The notes: a model not told the origin generated them from the sequence alone. DNA of 64,000 nt from Ilyomonas sp965247435 (GCA_965247435.1 OZ252019.1:2294001-2358000), one strand, 5' to 3'; shown: positions 1 to 8,968, counted from the first letter of the stretch. Numbers and translations: made by a program.

Positions 1-87
1 GTGGAAGAGCTGAATAAAATAACCCAAACCCTGGTGGAAAAGCCGTTGAGTGAAGCGGAGAAATATGAGCAGTACTGGTTTCTATAA
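1..87 (+). CDS. C-terminal end of an unidentified protein (truncated by window edge)
   Basis: Frame 1 is open from the first base for 28 codons and stops at TAA 85-87, ending in the residues YEQYWFL. A rho-independent terminator follows 19 bp later, as expected for a real gene end. The fragment is charged and helical-looking (EEL, VEK, SEAEKYE) but too short to assign to a family. The true start lies upstream of the window. Confidence 0.6.
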   Translation: MEELNKITQTLVEKPLSEAEKYEQYWFL

Positions 88-106
88 TGGATAAAAATAA
101 GAAAGT

Positions 107-125
107 GCCGCTTTTGCGGCTTTTT
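107..125 (+). terminator. Rho-independent terminator
   Basis: A 5-bp GC-only stem, GCCGC/GCGGC, with a TTTT loop is followed by five Ts. It ends the truncated gene at the left edge. Confidence 0.75.
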
Positions 126-245
126 CGTTTATATAGAATAGCTTAGTTAAAAGATTCATGTTCAAATGTTCTGTTTGCTACTATAAAATTTGTTAGGTCA
201 TTCTCTTTAAAAATAAACATAAATCGTGGTAATATACTTTGTATT

Positions 246-1208
246 TTAATAACTTAAAAAAGCTTCCAGAAACGCAAATAGCTTTTTCGGCTCTTCCACC
301 TGCGGATTATGCCCAGATTTTTCAAAGATAATAAACTGCGCCTGCGGGCAGTACTGCCTGAATTTTATCATCATTTCCGGTACAGCTACCTTATCGTACC
401 TTCCTCCGTAAATAAGAACCGGCATTGCAAGGTTTTTTAATTTTGTACGATAGTCGAATGCTCCAATGTCGCTGCTTACTGTAAAATCACCATCTCTCCC
501 AACCATCTGGTAGTAAAGCTTTGTATTGAAGAAATTAGGATACGGAACGCCGCCGGAGATAAAGTTTTCAGGGTTATAACTGTATAAAAAGCCATAGGGA
601 ATAAGCCCGTAAATTGCCTGGCACTTCGGATCACTGGACACATTACCCTTGTTTCGTAGCTTCATCAACGTATCCCATACTTCCGGGTAATTCGTTTTTA
701 TTTCATGGTTGCTGTTATCATCGTTTTTCTGCCACATTACAGAACTATGAAAAGTGTTGGCAAGAACAAGATGCATTACGTTTTGTGGGTACTTTAATGC
801 GTATCCCTGCGCTACTACCCCGCCAAAAGAATGTCCTAAAACGTTTATTTTATTAAGATGTAACGCAATGCGTAAACCCTCGAGGTCTTCAATATCCCGT
901 GCCAGCGTGTATTCACTTACATTTTTTGCTGTGTCAGATTTCCCTCTCCCATACCCATCGTAATAGATAAGCATGTTATCTTTTGCCAGTGTATCGAACT
1001 GGCGCATGTATATATGCGCACTGCCAGGGCCGCCGGAAATCAACACCAACGGGTCTCCTTTACCTACAGTCACCACCCAAAGCTTCGCGTTATTTACTGT
1101 TACATATCTACCATCTGTGCGGCTGTCCGGAAAAGCCTGGCCCAAAACGGATATGGAAAAACTGCAAGCCAACAATAGAAAGCTAACAAGAGGAATGTGC
1201 TTATGCAT
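246..1208 (-). CDS. Secreted alpha/beta hydrolase, proline-iminopeptidase-like
   Basis: 320 residues. An N-terminal hydrophobic signal peptide (about residues 5-24, ending VLGQA) suggests a periplasmic or exported enzyme. The fold signatures are present: the oxyanion-hole motif GGPG at 59-62, the nucleophile elbow GHSFGG at 125-130 (Ser127), an acid in GGRYDKV (Asp272) and a late His in SGHNP (His300). GGPG together with GHSFGG is typical of the proline iminopeptidase/S33 branch, but related esterases share it, so the substrate is unknown. The gene is divergent from the methyltransferase at 1248. A perfect minus-7 element, TATATTTG, lies 24 bp before its ATG. Confidence 0.85.
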   Translation of the reverse strand: MHKHIPLVSFLLLACSFSISVLGQAFPDSRTDGRYVTVNNAKLWVVTVGKGDPLVLISGGPGSAHIYMRQFDTLAKDNMLIYYDGYGRGKSDTAKNVSEYTLARDIEDLEGLRIALHLNKINVLGHSFGGVVAQGYALKYPQNVMHLVLANTFHSSVMWQKNDDNSNHEIKTNYPEVWDTLMKLRNKGNVSSDPKCQAIYGLIPYGFLYSYNPENFISGGVPYPNFFNTKLYYQMVGRDGDFTVSSDIGAFDYRTKLKNLAMPVLIYGGRYDKVAVPEMMIKFRQYCPQAQFIIFEKSGHNPQVEEPKKLFAFLEAFLSY

Positions 1209-1215
1209 AATTCTT

Positions 1216-1223
1216 TAAATTTG
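1216..1223 (+). promoter_or_regulatory. Bacteroidota minus-7 promoter element for the RsmF-like gene
   Basis: TAAATTTG matches the Bacteroidota minus-7 consensus TAnnTTTG exactly. It lies 24 bp upstream of the TTG start at 1248. I see no TTG minus-33 box at the usual 17-23 bp distance. Confidence 0.45.
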
Positions 1224-1232
1224 CCGGTTTAT

Positions 1233-1240
1233 CAAATATA
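1233..1240 (-). promoter_or_regulatory. Bacteroidota minus-7 promoter element for the alpha/beta hydrolase gene
   Basis: On the minus strand this reads TATATTTG, an exact TAnnTTTG match, 24 bp upstream of the ATG at 1208. It sits 9 bp from the opposing TAAATTTG element, so the two divergent promoters interleave. No clear minus-33 TTG was found. Confidence 0.45.
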
Positions 1241-1247
1241 ACACTAC

Positions 1248-2636
1248 TTGCCTTCCGTTTTACCACCACCACTTGTTGAGTCTTTAAAAGGCTTAAAAGG
1301 CTTCAATGAAACGGCTTTTATTCTGGCCCATCAACAACCTGAAACAATAACTTCCATACGTTTAAACCCTTCAAAATATTCACTCTTCAGCTTTCAATAT
1401 TCAATTGAGCATTTACAATTACCGGTATCCGGTAACGTGCCCTGGTGTACAGATGGAAAATACCTCAGCGAACGTCCGTCCTTTACATTCGATCCTTTTT
1501 TTCATGCAGGCATGTATTACGTACAGGAAGCCAGCAGTATGTTTTTGTGGCAGGTACTGCAACAAACAACAGGCGATAACACCAGCGGGTTAAAGGTACT
1601 GGACCTTTGTGGCGCGCCCGGCGGTAAAAGCACGTTGCTATCCTCTTATTTTAAAAATGGCCTGGTAGTGGCTAACGAAGTGATTAAACAAAGGGCGGCA
1701 ACACTGGTACAAAATATTGCCAAATGGGGAGAGTCCAATGTGGTGGTTACCAACAACGATCCGAAGGATTTTAAGCGGCTGGAAAATTATTTCGATGTGT
1801 TAGTGGTAGATGCGCCCTGTAGCGGCAGCGGATTATTCCGGAAGAATGCGAGTGCGGTAAACGAATGGAGCGAAGAAGCAGTATTACTTTGCAGTGCGCG
1901 CCAGCAGCGGATTTTAGCCGATGCATACGCGTGTTTAAAACAAAACGGTTTGCTTATTTATTCTACCTGTTCGTATTCCCCGCAGGAAGATGAATACATT
2001 TTGGATTGGCTGGCGGATACTTTTCAACTGTCCGCTATCAGTATATCAATTGAAAGCGAATGGAATATTGTTGAAACCAACTCATCAAAACACAAAGCTG
2101 CCGGTTACCGGTTTTACCCGGATAAAGTAAAAGGCGAAGGCTTTTTTATTGCTGCTTTCCGAAAGCAGGACGGCAGCGATTATAGTATTCCAAACGGCCG
2201 GATGCAACCGGTAACCGGGGCAGAAGCAAACATGTGGAAAGGCTGGCTGGAAAACCCCGGAACGCAATGTTTATTTAAGCAAAATGATACAACCATTGCA
2301 TTGCCATCCGCTTTACAAAGCGATCTTGCTTTTTTACAAAAGCATCTTTATATAAAAAGTGCAGGCACTATACTCGGCAATATTAAAGGCAAAGACATAA
2401 TACCACATCATGCTTTAGCGTTAAGTACAATGGGAGGCAAACAAACCCAGGCGTATCATTTTTCTAAAGAACAGGCCATTCAGTATTTGCAAAAGAAAGA
2501 AATAACAAACCTGCCTATAAATGATAAAGGCTGGCAGCTTGCAACCTATTGTGGAGTTCCCCTCGGCTGGATGAAAGTTTTACCCAACCGCATTAATAAT
2601 TATTATCCGCAGGAATGGCGAATTCTAAAAAATTAA
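1248..2636 (+). CDS. RsmF/NSUN-family rRNA cytosine-C5 methyltransferase
   Basis: 462 residues. Cytosolic SAM-dependent m5C RNA methyltransferase. The SAM loop CGAPGGKS is at 121-128, the PC motif DAPCSGSGLFRK at 188-199 (Cys191), and the catalytic-cysteine motif STCSYSP at 239-245 (Cys241); two such cysteines define the NSUN/RsmB/RsmF class. The roughly 150-residue C-terminal region after the Rossmann domain matches the RsmF-type RNA-binding extension rather than RsmB, which has an N-terminal NusB domain. The start must be TTG at 1248: an in-frame stop lies at 1239 and the next ATG is at residue 89, inside the protein. The exact target base is not provable from sequence. Confidence 0.88.
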   Translation: MPSVLPPPLVESLKGLKGFNETAFILAHQQPETITSIRLNPSKYSLFSFQYSIEHLQLPVSGNVPWCTDGKYLSERPSFTFDPFFHAGMYYVQEASSMFLWQVLQQTTGDNTSGLKVLDLCGAPGGKSTLLSSYFKNGLVVANEVIKQRAATLVQNIAKWGESNVVVTNNDPKDFKRLENYFDVLVVDAPCSGSGLFRKNASAVNEWSEEAVLLCSARQQRILADAYACLKQNGLLIYSTCSYSPQEDEYILDWLADTFQLSAISISIESEWNIVETNSSKHKAAGYRFYPDKVKGEGFFIAAFRKQDGSDYSIPNGRMQPVTGAEANMWKGWLENPGTQCLFKQNDTTIALPSALQSDLAFLQKHLYIKSAGTILGNIKGKDIIPHHALALSTMGGKQTQAYHFSKEQAIQYLQKKEITNLPINDKGWQLATYCGVPLGWMKVLPNRINNYYPQEWRILKN

Positions 2637-2673
2637 CTTTATCCCCAACCAAAAAACAACTTTTTTTGATGTT

Positions 2674-3696
2674 ATGAAATATTTATTGCGCCGCCTGTTT
2701 TTTATACTTATTACCCTTACTTCCGTTACTTCATTCGGCTATGCCCAATCGGCCTATACACTGCATACCATTGAAAGTGGCGAAAGCCTGAGCGGATTGG
2801 CAAAGACCTACCACACCACGGTTGGCGATATCATGCGTATGAACGCCATGCACAGCGACAGTAAATTAGTAATCGGTGCAAAAATAAAAATACCTGCTTC
2901 TTCTTCACCGGCTCCTGCAACGCCTGCTAAAACTGTTGCTTCACCTGTAACAAAGAAAACACTAACCCACACCGTGCAAAGCGGCGAGTCGCTCTACCAC
3001 ATCAGCCAGACGTATAAAATACCGGTTAAAACGCTGATAACTCTAAACAGGCTTGACAACACGGGTGATATTAAAGTAGGCCAGGTTTTAAAGGTAGGTG
3101 ACGGTTCCGCAGCGGCACCTGCAAAAAGCAGGACGACACCTACTGTTGCTGACAGCAGCCAACATACCAGCGCTGCATCAAAGCCGGTTGAACTGCCGCA
3201 GACGGTACCGCCAGCGGTGGTCAATGACAATAAAACGGTAACAAGTACTACAACGACTTCAATAGAAAAGCCTGTTGTAGCTCAGCCCCAAACAATGCAG
3301 CCTGTTACATCCACGAGTGACAAAGCGATTACGACACCGGTTGTACAACCAGTTGTTTCTACTGCATTTGTACCGGCAGGCGAAGGGTTTTTCAGTTCGC
3401 AGTTCCGGCAGAATGTGGAAGGCAGGAACGAGCAGACAAAGACCGGCGCCTCCATGACGTTTAAATCGGCCAGCGGCTGGGCGGATAAAAAGTTTTATGT
3501 GCTGATGAATAACGCGCCTCCGGGCTCGATTGTGAAGCTGGCAAACGGGAACAATATTGTATATGCAAAAGTGTTGTGGAGCCTGGGCGCACAAAAAGAA
3601 AACGAAGGATTGGATTTCAGGATAAGTACAGCAGCAGCAGCGGCCCTGAATATTACAGATGAAAAATTCAATCTAACCATCACGTACTTTCAATAA
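2674..3696 (+). CDS. Secreted LysM protein with two LysM domains and RlpA-like C-terminal domain
   Basis: 340 residues. A signal peptide (residues 1-25, ending GYAQS) is followed by two LysM peptidoglycan-binding repeats at about 28-73 and 98-142, each with the SGESL core (SGESLSGLAKTY and SGESLYHISQTY). A low-complexity Thr/Pro/Val linker runs from 143 to about 232. The C-terminal block (about 235-340) carries G-A-S-x-T, APPGSIVKL and KVLWSLG elements resembling a double-psi beta-barrel of the RlpA type, though this is less certain. The protein probably binds the cell wall in the periplasm. The gene ends at a strong terminator. Confidence 0.82.
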   Translation: MKYLLRRLFFILITLTSVTSFGYAQSAYTLHTIESGESLSGLAKTYHTTVGDIMRMNAMHSDSKLVIGAKIKIPASSSPAPATPAKTVASPVTKKTLTHTVQSGESLYHISQTYKIPVKTLITLNRLDNTGDIKVGQVLKVGDGSAAAPAKSRTTPTVADSSQHTSAASKPVELPQTVPPAVVNDNKTVTSTTTTSIEKPVVAQPQTMQPVTSTSDKAITTPVVQPVVSTAFVPAGEGFFSSQFRQNVEGRNEQTKTGASMTFKSASGWADKKFYVLMNNAPPGSIVKLANGNNIVYAKVLWSLGAQKENEGLDFRISTAAAAALNITDEKFNLTITYFQ

Positions 3697-3719
3697 TTCT
3701 TAGTGCTATCAACTACTTA

Positions 3720-3743
3720 TCCCGCAGGCAACTGCGGGATTTC
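3720..3743 (+). terminator. Terminator between convergent LysM gene and fmt
   Basis: A perfect 8-bp stem TCCCGCAG/CTGCGGGA with a GCAA tetraloop is followed by a short T-rich tail (TTTCTTATT). It sits between the stop codons of two convergent genes, so it may act in both directions, though the T tract favours the plus strand. Confidence 0.7.
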
Positions 3744-4679
3744 TTATTGTATTTTGTTACCTCTTAAAAATTCCTCAACAGCCATTCTTTTTTTTCCCTC
3801 CAACTGTATCTCTTTTACATAGATGAAACCATCAGCGCAGGCATAACGCAGATAGGTTTTGCCATCGCTTTCGTAGCTGCCCGTTTCTTTCTGGTGAGCC
3901 GCTTTTTCTAACGCGGCGCTGTAAATTTTTAATACTTTATTGTTTAAATCGGTGAAAGCTGCCGGATACGGCGACAGGCCTCTTATCAGGTTATAAATTT
4001 CGTTTGCTGTCTTGCTCCAGTCTATCCGGCAGGTATCCGTAAAAATCTTTGGTGCGTGCTTCTGTGCCTCGTTTAAATACGCATTGGATTGGGGTTTTTC
4101 TTCGATGCGCTGTTCAGCCAGACCAATAACCGTTTTTAGAAGCAGCTTCGCTCCTGCCGTCTGCAATTCATCGTGCAACTCGCCGGCGGTTTCGTCTTCA
4201 CGTATCATTATTTTTTCCTGCAATAAAATGTTCCCCGTATCTATTGCCTGCTGTAGTTTAAAAGTAGTAATGCCGGTTTCTTTTTCACCATTGATGATAG
4301 CCCAGTTAATGGGCGCCGCGCCGCGGTAGGCAGGCAATAGGGAAGCATGCAGGTTAACGGTGCCCAGCGGCGGCATGTCCCATACAACTTCCGGCAGCAT
4401 CCGAAACGCAACGACCACCTGTAAGTGGGCCTGCAGGCTTGTTAATTCCTCGATAAAAGAAGGCGCCTTTAGTTTCTCCGGCTGTAAAATCTTAAGTCCT
4501 TTATCGGCAGCATATTTTTTTACCGCACTTTCAGCCAGTTTCATACCTCTGCCTGCAGGCCGGTCAGGCGCTGTAACAACGCCGGCAATATGGCAACCGG
4601 CATCGTACAAAACAGCCAGCGATGCAACGGCAAACTCCGGCGTACCCATAAATACAATACGAAGGTCTCTGTAGTTCAT
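3744..4679 (-). CDS. fmt: Methionyl-tRNA formyltransferase
   Basis: 311 residues, the normal length. Formylates the initiator Met-tRNA using 10-formyl-THF in the cytosol. Diagnostic features are the start LRIVFMGTPEFAV, the catalytic block VNLHASLLPAYRGAAPINWA (Asn109, His111) and Asp147 in AIDTGN, matching the Asn-His-Asp triad of the family. The C-terminal beta-barrel domain spans about 205-311. No other methionine is available before the Rossmann core, so the ATG at 4679 is the start. A perfect TACATTTG minus-7 element ends only 4 bp upstream, which predicts a leaderless or nearly leaderless mRNA. Confidence 0.95.
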   Translation of the reverse strand: MNYRDLRIVFMGTPEFAVASLAVLYDAGCHIAGVVTAPDRPAGRGMKLAESAVKKYAADKGLKILQPEKLKAPSFIEELTSLQAHLQVVVAFRMLPEVVWDMPPLGTVNLHASLLPAYRGAAPINWAIINGEKETGITTFKLQQAIDTGNILLQEKIMIREDETAGELHDELQTAGAKLLLKTVIGLAEQRIEEKPQSNAYLNEAQKHAPKIFTDTCRIDWSKTANEIYNLIRGLSPYPAAFTDLNNKVLKIYSAALEKAAHQKETGSYESDGKTYLRYACADGFIYVKEIQLEGKKRMAVEEFLRGNKIQ

Positions 4680-4683
4680 GGCG

Positions 4684-4691
4684 CAAATGTA
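4684..4691 (-). promoter_or_regulatory. Minus-7 promoter element of fmt, nearly leaderless
   Basis: The minus strand reads TACATTTG followed by CGCC and the fmt ATG. The exact match to TAnnTTTG and its position put the transcription start at or within a few bases of the start codon. No minus-33 TTG was found at standard spacing. Confidence 0.45.
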
Positions 4692-4712
4692 GAGGCAATA
4701 AGAACTGCCGGC

Positions 4713-5960
4713 TTATTCAAAATCATCGTACAGCAGGTATTTTTTTCTTACCTTCTTAAATGCTGCTAACTGCGGTTGCCAGCTTTGCCGGATTTCCGCT
4801 TCTGTTTTACCGGAAACAACCTGTTGCATTAATGCGTTGCTGCCGGCTAATTTATTAAAGAAATAATCTATTGGTTTTCCGCTCTTCGGCCGTATGAAAA
4901 AACTATCTTTTATCGGAAACAGCTTATAAGCCTGTAACAGCCATTGCAATTGAAGTTGAGGCTTTGCCGGCTGCTCTGTAATATTCCAGCCGAAACATTG
5001 CAAACCATTTAGTTTTGGTTCTTTGGCCGCAGCATTGTTGCGCGGTGTAAAGGCATACAAGGTGGAAGGTAACTGCGGATGGCCGAACACTTCAAAAGGA
5101 TGGCTTGTGCCCCGGCCTTCACTAAGCACGGTGCCTTCAAAAAAACAGGTGGAAGGGTACATATAAATGGCATGCTGGTTAGCAAGATTCGGCGATGGCT
5201 TTACGGGTAGATTGTACCGGCTGGTATGCTTATAATTGCCGCATTTTATGACTAAAAAATGCACCGGCGTGTCTTTGGTTGCGGTTGCATGCTCATAAAA
5301 GGTATATACTTTATTGGCACTGTCGCTGAGCCATTTTTCACCTGCAATAAGGCGGGCATATTCGCCGATCGTCATGCCGTACACCACCGGTACCGGCTGC
5401 ATACCCACGAAACTCTTGTAAGTGGTATCCAGTACCGGCCCATCTACATAAAAACCGTTGGGGTTAGGCCTGTCTAATATTATCAACGGTTTATGATTTT
5501 CAAAAGCGCTTTCCATAAAATATTGCAGGGAAGACAGGTATGTATAAAATCGTACGCCTACATCCTGTACATCAAAAAGTAAAAGATCCACATCCTGTAA
5601 ATCTTCAGCGGTTGGCTTTACTTTTTTACCATATAAAGAAATGATGGGCAGGCCGGTTTTGATATCCCTGTCATTAGTAACGGTTTCACCGGCGTCGCTT
5701 GTACCTCTGAAGCCATGCTCCGGCGCAAATATTTTAGCTACGTTTACACCGGATTTGACAAGCGTGTCTATCAAATGGCTGTCCCCGACTATTGATGTTT
5801 GATTGGCAAAAACACCTACTCTTTTACCTTGCAAAAAAGGCATATACACCGGCAGGCGGTAAGCACCCGGAAGTATGGATTCACTTTTGTTTGTTTGGGC
5901 ATGGATGTTGGGAAATACAGTACTCAGGCAAACAATAAACAACAGCAATCTGTACATCAT
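4713..5960 (-). CDS. DUF1343 family protein, NamZ-like exo-beta-N-acetylmuramidase
   Basis: About 415 residues from the chosen start. The N terminus MMYRLLLFIVCLSTVFPNIH is a clear signal peptide, so the ATG pair at 5960/5957 is preferred over the upstream ATG at 6014, which would bury it behind 18 residues. Family signatures include KRVGVFANQTSIVG, FAPEHGFRG, DLLLFDVQDVGVRFYTY, ILDRPNPNG and the C-terminal SPNLANQHAIYMYPSTCFFEG. Members characterised as NamZ release MurNAc from the non-reducing end of peptidoglycan fragments during wall recycling. The enzyme is probably periplasmic or lipid-free secreted. The gene is divergent from the FKBP gene. Confidence 0.85.
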   Translation of the reverse strand: MMYRLLLFIVCLSTVFPNIHAQTNKSESILPGAYRLPVYMPFLQGKRVGVFANQTSIVGDSHLIDTLVKSGVNVAKIFAPEHGFRGTSDAGETVTNDRDIKTGLPIISLYGKKVKPTAEDLQDVDLLLFDVQDVGVRFYTYLSSLQYFMESAFENHKPLIILDRPNPNGFYVDGPVLDTTYKSFVGMQPVPVVYGMTIGEYARLIAGEKWLSDSANKVYTFYEHATATKDTPVHFLVIKCGNYKHTSRYNLPVKPSPNLANQHAIYMYPSTCFFEGTVLSEGRGTSHPFEVFGHPQLPSTLYAFTPRNNAAAKEPKLNGLQCFGWNITEQPAKPQLQLQWLLQAYKLFPIKDSFFIRPKSGKPIDYFFNKLAGSNALMQQVVSGKTEAEIRQSWQPQLAAFKKVRKKYLLYDDFE

Positions 5961-5979
5961 TCCTCTAAAGTAAAAATAG

Positions 5980-6010
5980 TTGCGGACAAAAACGGATAAC
6001 ATTATCTTTC
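5980..6010 (+). promoter_or_regulatory. Candidate sigma-A promoter for the FKBP gene
   Basis: A TTG box at 5980-5982 is separated by 20 bp from TATCTTTC at 6003-6010, which differs from TAnnTTTG only in the last base. The spacing is right for Bacteroidota. The leader to the ATG at 6038 would be about 20 nt. Confidence 0.4.
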
Positions 6011-6037
6011 GCATTTAAAACTTATAAAAAACGCTTT

Positions 6038-6493
6038 ATGCAACAGGTAAAAAACGGCGATACGATAAAAATACACTATAAGGGAAGGCTGGATGACGGA
6101 ACTGTTTTCGACAGCAGCGAGGGCCGCGATCCGCTGCAGTTTGAAGTGGGTAGTGGTCAGGTTATACCCGGTTTTGATGCAGGCGTGACCGGCATGAACA
6201 TCGGCGATAAAAAAACCATTCACATACCCGCAGCAGAGGCCTATGGCAATAGACACGAACACATGATCATGGAGTTCCCGCGCGATAAGTTTCCCGAAGA
6301 TTTAATGCCGGAAGAAGGCATGACGCTGAATATGAGCGACGGTCAGGGACAGGTAATACCGGTAGTGATAACAGAAGTGCAGGATGATAAAGTATTATTG
6401 GATGCCAATCACCAGTTGGCCGGTAAAGACCTGATTTTTGATCTGGAGCTTGTATCTATCGAAGGCGGCAAATCACGCATCATTATGCCATAA
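6038..6493 (+). CDS. FKBP-type peptidyl-prolyl cis-trans isomerase, SlyD-like
   Basis: 151 residues, cytosolic (no signal peptide). The FKBP core is split by an IF (insert-in-flap) domain as in SlyD: GDTIKIHYKGRLDDGTVFDS at 7-26, GSGQVIPGFDAGVTGM, then the flap insert from IPAAEAYG through LLDANHQLAGKDLIFDLELV. NHQLAGKDLIFDL is the standard SlyD/FkpA-like closing motif. It lacks the His/Cys-rich nickel-binding tail of E. coli SlyD. The likely role is folding chaperone and prolyl isomerase. A strong terminator follows. Confidence 0.92.
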   Translation: MQQVKNGDTIKIHYKGRLDDGTVFDSSEGRDPLQFEVGSGQVIPGFDAGVTGMNIGDKKTIHIPAAEAYGNRHEHMIMEFPRDKFPEDLMPEEGMTLNMSDGQGQVIPVVITEVQDDKVLLDANHQLAGKDLIFDLELVSIEGGKSRIIMP

Positions 6494-6512
6494 GAATTTC
6501 ATTTATTTGCAG

Positions 6513-6547
6513 GCTGTCTTTCCACATGGTGCAAAGACAGCTTTTTT
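6513..6547 (+). terminator. Rho-independent terminator after the FKBP gene
   Basis: A perfect 9-bp stem GCTGTCTTT/AAAGACAGC with an 11-nt loop is followed directly by six Ts. Confidence 0.85.
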
Positions 6548-6569
6548 ATTCTGATAACTATCTGAAATT

Positions 6570-7820
6570 ATGTTTACCAATTACCGGTTTACGGCAGCAG
6601 AACGCTTTATGCGTTATGTACAGGTGGATACGCAAAGCGACCCTTATGGCAATGCTTCGCCAACCACAGAAAAGCAGAAAGACTTAAGTAAAATATTAGT
6701 GGAAGAATTGCAGTCAATAGGCGTTGAGGACGTACATTTAGACGAATATGGCTATGTATATGCCACCATTCCTGCAAACACCCAAAAACAGGTGCCGGTG
6801 CTTTGCTTTTGCAGTCATGTAGATACAGCACCGGACTGCAGCGGCACCGGCGTAAAGCCTATACTGCATAAGCATTACGATGGCGGGGATATTGTTTTAC
6901 CGGACGATCCTGCACAAGTAATTTCTGTACAACATCACCCTTATTTAAAAGAGCATATCGGTCATGACATCATCACGGCAAGCGGGCTTACGCTCCTCGG
7001 TGCAGATGACAAAAGCGGCGTGGCTGAAATAATGGATATGGCCAATTTTTTACAAACACACCCTGATGTAAAACATGGCGGAATAAAGATTGTCTTTACG
7101 CCGGATGAAGAAGTTGGCAAAGGAACGGCTAACGTTGACCTGCAAAAGACAAATGCGCAGTTTGCTTATACCTTAGACGGCGGTGAAACAGGAACAATTG
7201 AAGACGAAACGTTCAGCGCAGACCATGTGCGTATTACTGTCCATGGCGTAATCGTGCATCCCGGTTATGCAAAGAATAAGATGGTGAATGCCTTGAAAAT
7301 CGCCGGTGAGATAGTAGCTGCATTACCGGCTGATGAATGGAGCCCGGAAACCACTGAACTGCGGCAAGGCTTTGTACACCCGGTAGCTATTGGCGGACTG
7401 GCAGAAAAAGCAACGATTGATTTTATTATCCGCGACTTTGATACGGCGCTGCTTTCCAGCCACGAAGCGCGGCTAAAGGCGATAGCTGCAAAGGTTGTAG
7501 AAAAACATCCCAAAGCCACAATGCAATTTGAGGTAGCGGAGCAATACCGGAATATGAAGGAAATCGTTAGTCAATATCCGCAACTGATTACTTATGCGGA
7601 AGAAGCTATGCAACGCGCCGGTATCCGGCCTAAAAACGAACTGGTACGCGGCGGCACCGATGGCAGCCGGCTTAGTTTTATGGGTTTGCCTTGTCCCAAT
7701 CTGTTTACCGGTATGCAGGCAATACACAGCCGTCACGAATGGATTGGCGTACGGGACATGGAAAAGGCGGTTGAGACATTAGTGTACTTAGTGCAGGTAT
7801 GGGAAGAACATGCAGATTAA
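6570..7820 (+). CDS. pepT: Peptidase T (tripeptide aminopeptidase)
   Basis: 416 residues, matching the usual length of about 410. Cytosolic di-zinc M20B exopeptidase that removes the N-terminal residue of tripeptides. Zinc-site motifs are SHVDTAPD (His83, Asp85), GADDKSGVAEIM (Asp146) and TPDEEVGKGT (Glu180/Glu181), with RGGTDGSRLSFMGLPCPNLF and HSRHEWI near the C terminus. The last two motifs separate PepT from other M20 dipeptidases. It begins 77 bp after the FKBP gene, beyond its terminator, so it is probably transcribed separately. Confidence 0.95.
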   Translation: MFTNYRFTAAERFMRYVQVDTQSDPYGNASPTTEKQKDLSKILVEELQSIGVEDVHLDEYGYVYATIPANTQKQVPVLCFCSHVDTAPDCSGTGVKPILHKHYDGGDIVLPDDPAQVISVQHHPYLKEHIGHDIITASGLTLLGADDKSGVAEIMDMANFLQTHPDVKHGGIKIVFTPDEEVGKGTANVDLQKTNAQFAYTLDGGETGTIEDETFSADHVRITVHGVIVHPGYAKNKMVNALKIAGEIVAALPADEWSPETTELRQGFVHPVAIGGLAEKATIDFIIRDFDTALLSSHEARLKAIAAKVVEKHPKATMQFEVAEQYRNMKEIVSQYPQLITYAEEAMQRAGIRPKNELVRGGTDGSRLSFMGLPCPNLFTGMQAIHSRHEWIGVRDMEKAVETLVYLVQVWEEHAD

Positions 7821-7890
7821 TTAACTGGCGTTGCACACTTAACTATTTCAATCCCCTTTCTTTTACTACCTTTCCCGTAAATTACCTGTT

Positions 7891-8838
7891 ATGGATTTCG
7901 TGTCAACGTATTGGTGGCTTATTCTCCTCATACTTATTATTTTCAGCGGGCTGGTAACGGTCAACCAGGGAACGATTGCCGTCGTAACGATGTTTGGTAA
8001 ATACCGTCGCATCTTAAAGCCCGGATTAAGTTTCAAAATACCGGTGCTGGAGCAGATTTATAAACGCATCAGCATCCAAAACCGCTCGGTGGAATTAGAG
8101 TTCCAGGCAGTAACGGTGGACCAGGCGAATGTGTATTTTAAAAGCATGCTGCTGTATTCGGTGCTCAACCAGAATGAAGAAACGATTATTAATGTAGCGT
8201 ATAAGTTTATCAGCGATAAAGACCTGATGCAGGCGCTCATACGCACGGTAGAAGGCTCTATCCGCGCGTTTGTAGCTACGAAGCGACAGGCAGAAATTTT
8301 ATTACTCCGCCGAGAAATCGTATTGTATGTGAAAGACCAGATAGATCATTCGCTGGAAGAATGGGGCTATCACTTACAGGATTTACAGATCAATGATATC
8401 ACCTTCGATAAACAGGTAATGGACAGCATGAGCAGGGTAGTTGCCAGCAACAACCTGAAAGCGGCTGCTGAAAATGAAGGCCAGGCCTTACTGATTACAA
8501 AAACAAAAGGCGCAGAAGCGGAAGGTAATTCTATAAAAATTGCCGCCGAGGCAGAACGCGAAGCGGCCCGTTTGCGAGGTCAGGGAGTAGCACTGTTCCG
8601 GGAAGAAGTGGCGCGCGGTATGAGCCAGGCAGCCGAGCAAATGAAGCAGGCCAACTTAGATACGAACGTTATTTTATTCAGTATGTGGACGGAAGCGATT
8701 AAAAACTTTGCAGAGTATGGCCGGGGCAATGTTATCTTTCTGGATGGCAGCACCGATGGTATGCAAAAAACAATGCAACAATTAATGGGCTTGATGAAAA
8801 GCAACGGCCAGCAGCATGTGAACGAAAAAGCTAATTAA
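7891..8838 (+). CDS. SPFH/band-7 (stomatin-like) membrane protein
   Basis: 315 residues. One N-terminal membrane helix (about 7-24, WWLILLILIIFSGLVTV) is followed by an SPFH domain (about 25-200) with NQGTIAVVTMFGKYRRILKPG and FQAVTVDQANVYFKSMLLYSV. A long charged helical region (about 200-245, rich in EAE/AER/REA) is typical of stomatin and slipin oligomerisation. Such proteins form membrane microdomain rings; the partner here is unknown, as no NfeD-like gene is adjacent. The AQAEAL-like flotillin repeats are absent, so stomatin/HflK-like is the better description. Confidence 0.88.
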   Translation: MDFVSTYWWLILLILIIFSGLVTVNQGTIAVVTMFGKYRRILKPGLSFKIPVLEQIYKRISIQNRSVELEFQAVTVDQANVYFKSMLLYSVLNQNEETIINVAYKFISDKDLMQALIRTVEGSIRAFVATKRQAEILLLRREIVLYVKDQIDHSLEEWGYHLQDLQINDITFDKQVMDSMSRVVASNNLKAAAENEGQALLITKTKGAEAEGNSIKIAAEAEREAARLRGQGVALFREEVARGMSQAAEQMKQANLDTNVILFSMWTEAIKNFAEYGRGNVIFLDGSTDGMQKTMQQLMGLMKSNGQQHVNEKAN

Positions 8839-8926
8839 ATGGTCTTTCATTATCTGGCAATATTTGGAAGAATAATAAACATCGGAATTGCATAATTTAA
8901 AATATTAATACGCTTATCTAAACTAT

Positions 8927-8968
8927 GTATGCCTTGCCGAATGAACCTTCAGCAAGGCATACTTTTTT
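8927..8968 (+). terminator. Rho-independent terminator after the SPFH gene
   Basis: An 11-bp perfect stem GTATGCCTTGC/GCAAGGCATAC with a 14-nt loop is followed by six Ts. It lies 88 bp past the stop codon. Confidence 0.85.
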
